From: Rhodospirillaceae bacterium
Lineage (GTDB): Bacteria; Pseudomonadota; Alphaproteobacteria; Micavibrionales; Micavibrionaceae
Direction: 5' to 3'
Assembly (NCBI GenBank): GCA_003452275.1
Contig: DMIT01000125.1
Coordinates: 3,577 to 14,498 of the forward strand
Length of the DNA: 10,922 bases
The position numbers and the translations under genes are program-made. Under the pieces are notes generated by a model. The model was not told the origin of the DNA, searched no databases, and was given only the letters and a program-made list of their open reading frames with translations. Every line of letters begins with the position of its first letter. Position 1 is the first letter of the stretch. Positions 8,301 to 10,922 of the stretch are shown here, piece after piece.

Positions 8301-10922
8301 TTGACAGGAATGATAGCGTCTACCGACTATTTCGGCTGGTCTCTTTCTCTGGACGGAAACCGTTTGGCGGTCGGGGCTGCATTGGATGATGGGAATGCCA
8401 ATGTCCTAACTGACAGCGGAGCCGTCTATCTATTCAGTTTTGCCGATGACAGTTTTACAACGCCAATTTTACAATCCCGCATCGGCTATGGTTATACCAG
8501 CGGCAAAAATATGGATACTTCCACATTGGATGCGAGCGATAATTTCGGTTATTCCGTGGCTCTGGATGGCCGCCGCCTTGCGATTGGATCGATTTACGAT
8601 GATGGAAAATTAAATGATCGCACCAACGCAGGGGCCGTTTATCTCTACACTTTCAGCGATGATGTTTTCAGCGGCATTACAAGTGCCGGCATCATGGGAT
8701 ACGGTTATAACGCGGCCAAAGATTATAATATGTCCTCGCTTTATTTGAGCGATTATTTCGGGAGTGCCGTTTCATTACAAAATACGATTCTGGCGGTCGG
8801 AGCTTATGGCGATGACGGGATGAATCTGGATAATATTAATGGCGATGTTTCTGTCAGCGCTCTGGGAGCAGTGCATCTCTTCACCTTTAGCGACCTCAAC
8901 ATGAACGGGAAGACGTACGATTCTTCCATAGGGGTCGGTTATACGGGTGGCAAAAATATCAGTGTTCCGACTTTGGTATCTGGCTCAACCCAATATTTCG
9001 GGCGGGCTGTCAGCATGGATGATGGCACTCTTCTTGTCGGCGCCCCACAGAATCGCGGAACAGCAAATACCAGCTCGTCCTCTGGCGCGGCCTATCTATT
9101 CCGCAGTTCATTGTTGAGCCCGTCCAACGGATTCAACTATGCCAATCTCGGCAGTTCAACCATAGGAATTACTGCCGCCAGCCTTGCCCAACTTTTATCA
9201 ACCCCGCAAAACGTCACCTTACAGGCCAGTAACGATATTACATTCGCCAGCGCCTTGTTGGTTGATAACGTATCAGGCAATGGTGGCAACCTTACCTTAC
9301 AAGCAGGGCGCAGCATTATCATCAATTCACCGATTGATACAGACAATGGAAATATTTATCTATACGGCAATGAAAAACTGAGTACCGGTGTCGTAAACTC
9401 CCAGCGCGATAGCGGCCCTGCCGTGATTACCATGGGGGCCGGATCTTCGATCAATGCCGGAACCGGGTCGGTTGTCATCCGTCTGGACGATGGGGCCGGC
9501 AAAACCAATGCGACTGTCGGAAATATCACGCTGCGCGACATTACGGCCTATACTATTCTGGGAACATCGGCCTTGCAGACGGGGAATATCGTTCTCAACG
9601 GGGTTTTGACTGCTTCCGGCAGCGGAACACCGTTGGTCTTAGCGGCGGGTGCCAGCTTTATCAATAATGCGGGGGCGGGGGCACTGGTCACCACAGACCC
9701 ATCTGCGCGCTGGCTTGTGTATAGCGATCACCCGAGCCTTAATACATTAGGGGGATTAACATCTGACTTCTCGATTTATCGTTGTAACTATAACGGGACT
9801 TGTTCGACCGCTATTCCGGGAAGCGGTAAAGGTTTGCTATACCAATACGGGCCAGTCATCGTCCAGATCGCCGTCGATACGACCCGCGCCTATGGTGATG
9901 CCAATCCGTCCGGAACCCAGCTTCAGTCTTTATATACCTACACCGGACTCCAGAACGGAGATACAGCCGCCGTTCTGGACGTCCTCCCTACAGTTTCCGT
10001 GACCGGCCTCACCGCAACCAGTGTTACGGGTTCAGTTGGAACTCTGGTTCTGACCGGTGGAAGCGATGACGTCTATGATTATTATCTGGTCGGCGGATCG
10101 ATCACCGTTGTTAAAAAAGATATCACCGCCGCATGGAATGCCCCGTTGACCAAGATTTACGGAGACGTGAATCCGACAGCCAATACTGCCAATTTTACCT
10201 ATAGCGGACTGGCAAACGGCGAAACCGGATCGGTCATTACCGCATCCGCGGATATGAGCGCCATTACAACCGCAACAGCAGTTGGTAGTTATTCCGTCGG
10301 ATCTACATTCACAGCGACAAATTATAATGTTATCAATCCACCGACCACCCTTCTGACCATCACCAAACGCGATATTACTGCCGCATGGATATCAAGCCTT
10401 TCCCGTATTTACGGTGATGCCAATCCATCGGTCAGTACGGCAAATTTCAATTATAGCGGATTGGTGAATGGGGATACGGGGGCCGTTATCACTGCCAACG
10501 GCACTTTCGGAACGACCACAGCCACCACCAATGTGGGAACCTATAGTGTCAGCAGTGCTTTCAGTGCCACCAACTATAATGTGACCAACACCCCGACCAC
10601 GACCTTAACGATCAACAAACGGGATATCACGGCCATTGTCGATAACCAGAGCCGGGTTTACGGGAATGCCAACCCGTCTTTGACGTGGAATAATGTGTCT
10701 TTTGCCAACCTTGCCAATGGTGAAACCGGCAGTGTTCTCGACACCGTGGCCCTGACCATGCCGACCGCCCTTCTGACATCGAATGCGGGAACAAGTCATG
10801 CGATCAACCTGTCAGTGACCGATAATAACTATAATCTGACCGGCTACACGGCAGGAACATTGGCTATTACCAAACGCGATGTCACCGCCGCGTGGAATGC
10901 GCCACTTTCTAAAACCTATGGC
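2352..10922 (+). CDS. Giant TpsA exoprotein (filamentous-haemagglutinin-like) with FG-GAP-like and MBG repeats, 3'-partial
   Basis: One frame stays open for 2857 codons to the window edge, so the C-terminus is missing. It should be exported by Sec, then passed through the upstream TpsB barrel to the surface or medium, where such proteins act as adhesins or biofilm factors. In order: a signal peptide (hydrophobic YVLLSSLSMALISTAALA, cleavage after A41); a TPS/haemagglutination domain with ANGNVIIVNPNGVFFG (NPNG at 123-126); Gly-rich beta-helix segments to residue 541, including GGFVEVSS (about 503-510) and LLDPKNIVIS (532-541); 24 FG-GAP-like repeats (551-2253); a second beta-helix segment with ARWLVYS (W2454); and MBG/YDG-type domains from residue 2500. 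I found five cysteines: one in the signal peptide and two close pairs. There are no frameshifts or internal stops despite the heavy repetition. The TpsA identity is firm. Adhesion is known for relatives, but the ligand here is unknown. Confidence 0.93.
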   Translation, partial: MYRTRQSSLLSSLCGSTALRSPRYVLLSSLSMALISTAALAGPQDGQVAGGAASITSAGSTTTINQSSNRAIIDWRSFDVGSSELVQFNQPSDAAVTLNRVQAGSPSQIDGQIKANGNVIIVNPNGVFFGSNSRVDVNSLVVTSADIENNEFMAGRDNFNIAGSADAKIVNQGKITAKDAGLVGLVAPQVENSGIITARLGKVQAASGDRFTLDLYGDGLISVAATGDLQKQLVQNSGSISADGGQIVLSAAEARSNIDNMIVNTGHLQTNSVGVKNGEIILSSAKGSVQNTGTIHAKGSATQPGGKISVHAPFTALGGEINADGSTGGTITVNAHTLSLADSISAKGLSGKGGDISLESATTWETSTSRLNADGMTLGGNIRHMGGAQIISSGQYSAQGITGLGGTIDISAASTKFLSAKLDTSGLTGGGTIRLGGEYQGGNNLPTDEIPNANYLVMDRGTEIRSRATGSAGKGGTAILWSDLETLALGTIDTTPGTISGDGGFVEVSSAGTLQYDATVTTGRGARAGQVLLDPKNIVISDFALNATAIIMGYGYSGGNNIQTNLDVSDIFGYSVSLDGTRLAIGAPYDDGFGNSRSNSGAVYLYNFADTNFNGGTLEAIMGVGYTGGKNLDLSTSLDANDQFGYSVSLDGKRLAVSANTDDGASNALPDSGAVYLINFSDLSFSTPTLMTKIGYGFANNNSFLGTSDSFGSGLSLNGNRLAVGAMLDDGNANTKADSGAVYLYSFDDDNFTNLTLQSRIGWGYTGGKNFNVTNLDTIDYFGNNVALDGNMLAVGARLDDGFGNSVTDAGAVYLFTFADATFSTPTLQGIIGNGYTGGKNVNLSQLDASDRFGQGVALDNQRLAVGAIQDDGYSSTGTDTGAVYLFTMSDMLFSSVTLQGMVGYNYSGNKNIDLAGRGIGTSDNFGSSISLDGHNMVVGAHNDDGYLNATADSGAVYMFSFTDAAFSGGKLEGMIGAGYTEGKNVNVTSLSDTDGGSIGTAVSIDGRKLAIGDILNDGFNSIRMNSGAVYLYSFTDDSFGGGVLQAIIGDGYVGGKNYSQALRPADYFGSGVSLDGNRLAVGAYADDGAAATFQNGGAVYLYQFDDATFSNISLTSRIGASYTGPKDINAISFLNFSDYFGYSVSLDGNRLAVGAYADDGAGNLLTDSGAVYLFTFTDLNFSGGQLAATIGRGYTGSKNIDVVNLDASDYFGYSVSLDGNRLAVGAYADDGSGNLVADAGAVYLFTFTDAAFSGGSLQSIIGSGYSGGKNVNQALDTLDYFGNAVALTGNTLFVGARGDDGAANVLTNPGAVYRYSFTNSAFAGGSLASTIGVRYTGANDIDLRGYLGSSDTFGRSLSVDGLNLVIGSPSDDGYQNGALDIGAVYLMHFTDLTYQTGSIEGIIGQDYGQSGLQKSIGLRQVKDGDYFGGSVSLDGNRLAVGAYGDDGFNDAVTDSGAVYLFSFTDSNFSGGVLEGIIGSGYTGGKNINLSAYLETTDFFGRSVSLDGNMLAVGALQDDGAANARTNSGAVYLFNFTDSVFSGGTLQAIAGYNYTGGKNINVAVEANDLFGMSVSLDANRLAVGARGDDGSANGRTDSGAVYLYSFSDSAFSGGTLRNMIGYNYGINLALDTSDQFGSGVSLDGDRLAVSAWSDDGASNGLTDSGAVYLYTFSTPATFAGATLQGRIGQGYTGGKNVNIAAQLDTSDQFGSSISLDGTRLAVGALGNDGYNNMAVNSGGAYLFTFSDLAFSGGSLAGQIGYRYTGAKDINLETPLLSSVNDQGGSVSLDGQRLIYGSYLDDYNISDSGTVTLINFTDNAFSGGAIQGIIGNGFSRGLEISPELRTLGDIYGTSVSLKDNRIAIGVIGDDGFNNIRTDTGAVYLYTATGGNFSQLVLEGIIGRGYTGGKNINLDYLLDVYDQFGSAVSLSGNRLAVGAFGDDGADNNCGNCGAVYLFNFSDAAFNGGTLTSRIGYNYSGGKNLSLTGMIASTDYFGWSLSLDGNRLAVGAALDDGNANVLTDSGAVYLFSFADDSFTTPILQSRIGYGYTSGKNMDTSTLDASDNFGYSVALDGRRLAIGSIYDDGKLNDRTNAGAVYLYTFSDDVFSGITSAGIMGYGYNAAKDYNMSSLYLSDYFGSAVSLQNTILAVGAYGDDGMNLDNINGDVSVSALGAVHLFTFSDLNMNGKTYDSSIGVGYTGGKNISVPTLVSGSTQYFGRAVSMDDGTLLVGAPQNRGTANTSSSSGAAYLFRSSLLSPSNGFNYANLGSSTIGITAASLAQLLSTPQNVTLQASNDITFASALLVDNVSGNGGNLTLQAGRSIIINSPIDTDNGNIYLYGNEKLSTGVVNSQRDSGPAVITMGAGSSINAGTGSVVIRLDDGAGKTNATVGNITLRDITAYTILGTSALQTGNIVLNGVLTASGSGTPLVLAAGASFINNAGAGALVTTDPSARWLVYSDHPSLNTLGGLTSDFSIYRCNYNGTCSTAIPGSGKGLLYQYGPVIVQIAVDTTRAYGDANPSGTQLQSLYTYTGLQNGDTAAVLDVLPTVSVTGLTATSVTGSVGTLVLTGGSDDVYDYYLVGGSITVVKKDITAAWNAPLTKIYGDVNPTANTANFTYSGLANGETGSVITASADMSAITTATAVGSYSVGSTFTATNYNVINPPTTLLTITKRDITAAWISSLSRIYGDANPSVSTANFNYSGLVNGDTGAVITANGTFGTTTATTNVGTYSVSSAFSATNYNVTNTPTTTLTINKRDITAIVDNQSRVYGNANPSLTWNNVSFANLANGETGSVLDTVALTMPTALLTSNAGTSHAINLSVTDNNYNLTGYTAGTLAITKRDVTAAWNAPLSKTYG
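2475..3200 (+). other. TPS secretion / haemagglutination-activity domain of the exoprotein
   Basis: Residues 42 to about 280 match the N-terminal domain that TpsB POTRA domains recognise. Visible hallmarks are TTTINQSSNRAIIDWRSFDV, a VTLNRV segment, SQIDGQIKANGNVIIVNPNG (NPNG at 123-126) and the Val-rich VDVNSLVVTSADI. AEARSNIDNMIVNTG closes the region, as in many relatives. In known structures this domain folds as a right-handed beta-helix that nucleates folding outside the cell. The right boundary is approximate. No typical extended signal-peptide region is present in front of it. Confidence 0.85.
3201..3974 (+). other. Gly-rich beta-helix segment ending in the LLDPKNIVIS module
   Basis: Residues about 284-541 carry imperfect short repeats of the GG-x-I-x-x-x-A type (GGTITVNA, GGDISLES, GGNIRHMG, GGTIDISA, GGTIRLGG). 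This is the usual pattern of a parallel beta-helix stalk. It ends with AILWSD, GGFVEVSS and GQVLLDPKNIVIS, a stretch seen widely in filamentous-haemagglutinin-like proteins. The FG-GAP-like array begins about ten residues later. Confidence 0.75.
4002..9110 (+). repeat. 24 tandem FG-GAP-like (beta-propeller blade) repeats of about 71 residues
   Basis: Repeat starts, all in frame: 4002, 4212, 4428, 4629, 4842, 5055, 5274, 5493, 5703, 5919, 6132, 6342, 6558, 6780, 6996, 7206, 7407, 7623, 7833, 8046, 8262, 8478, 8691 and 8925 (last ends near 9110). Units are 67-78 residues, mostly 70-73; the last is 62. The consensus is an IGxGYTGGKNIN head, an LDxSDYFGYSVSLDGNRLAVGA core, a DDG loop and a DSGAVYLFxFTDxxFSGGxL tail. 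The FG, LAVGA and GAVYLF features match the FG-GAP_2 family, whose units form propeller blades. FG is kept in 21 of 24 units and DDG in 20. Units 7, 12, 13, 18, 19 and 24 are the most diverged. Codons differ widely between units, so the array is mostly old; units 9 and 10 are nearly identical. Ligand and cation binding are not shown by the sequence. Confidence 0.92.
9111..9848 (+). other. Second beta-helix segment of the exoprotein
   Basis: Residues 2254-2499 return to haemagglutinin-like sequence: ITAASLAQLLSTPQNVTLQA, NDITFAS, GGNLTLQAGRSIIINSPI, then GNITLRDI and GNIVLNGVLTASG. ARWLVYSDHPSLNTLGGL (W at 2454) and GSGKGLLYQYGP match the conserved block that often precedes MBG/YDG-type domains in such proteins. 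A CX5C pair (CNYNGTC) lies between them and may form a small disulfide loop. Confidence 0.75.
9849..10922 (+). repeat. Tandem MBG/YDG-type domains, array cut by the window edge
   Basis: Units begin at 9849 (divergent, about 90 residues), 10119, 10371, 10623 and 10878 (cut). Units 2 and 3 are both exactly 252 bp (84 residues) and closely similar; unit 4 is 255 bp. Each has a DITAAWN-like first strand, a YGDxNP motif, a Tyr/Asn-rich YSGLxNGxTGxVI middle, a TNYNV segment and an LTITKR end. This is the pattern of the MBG/YDG beta-sandwich repeats common in surface proteins, where they act as spacers or stalks. YGDANP is present in units 1 and 3, with YGDVNP in unit 2 and YGNANP in unit 4. The total number of units cannot be seen. 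Confidence 0.85.

Noticed and set aside
4002..9110. A CRISPR array or DNA-level satellite as the cause of the periodicity
   Set aside because: The period of about 213 bases is kept in the protein, while the DNA of most units differs at many third positions. There are no short identical repeats with unique spacers.
3166..9381. Many 60-211-residue frames on both strands across the repeat region, including 6574-7209
   Set aside because: They come from the periodic codon pattern of the repeats in other frames. The continuous TpsA frame explains the region without stops.

Overview
The window reads as part of a Gram-negative genome, probably an alphaproteobacterium. The support is a complete two-partner secretion (type Vb) pair, moderate GC content (about half by eye) in the genes, and a large exoprotein with FG-GAP-like and MBG/YDG-like repeats. 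The alphaproteobacterial placement is an inference from the style of the proteins and the tRNA-Trp-like fragment. No marker gene fixes it.

Layout. Positions 1-636 hold no convincing gene. A plus-strand gene could only end in the first 65 bases. A strong 9-bp hairpin lies at 72-94, followed by an AT-rich stretch (about 95-330). At 388-432 there is a fragment matching the 3' part of a tRNA-Trp, from the anticodon loop to the CCA end, without its 5' half. Such a scar is what a tRNA-targeting integrase leaves behind. Weak sigma70-like promoter candidates lie at 237-265 and 531-559.

Positions 637-2307 encode an outer-membrane transporter of the TpsB (FhaC/ShlB) family: signal peptide, two POTRA domains and a 16-stranded-type barrel ending in Phe. 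After 44 bases the same strand opens a giant reading frame at 2352. It runs without a stop for 2857 codons to the last base of the window. This is the TpsA exoprotein substrate.

TpsA is modular: a signal peptide (1-41); a haemagglutination-activity/TPS secretion domain with an NPNG motif; Gly-rich beta-helix segments to about residue 541; 24 tandem repeats of about 71 residues resembling FG-GAP_2 beta-propeller blades (residues 551-2253, 4002-9110); a second beta-helix segment (2254-2499); and at least four complete MBG/YDG-type domains (from residue 2500) that continue past the edge.

The two genes should work as one operon. The transporter's POTRA domains recognise the TPS domain of the exoprotein in the periplasm, and the rest is threaded through the barrel to the cell surface or medium. 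The most notable points are the 24-blade array, its apparent insertion into the middle of a common TpsA module, and the tRNA scar just upstream of the operon.
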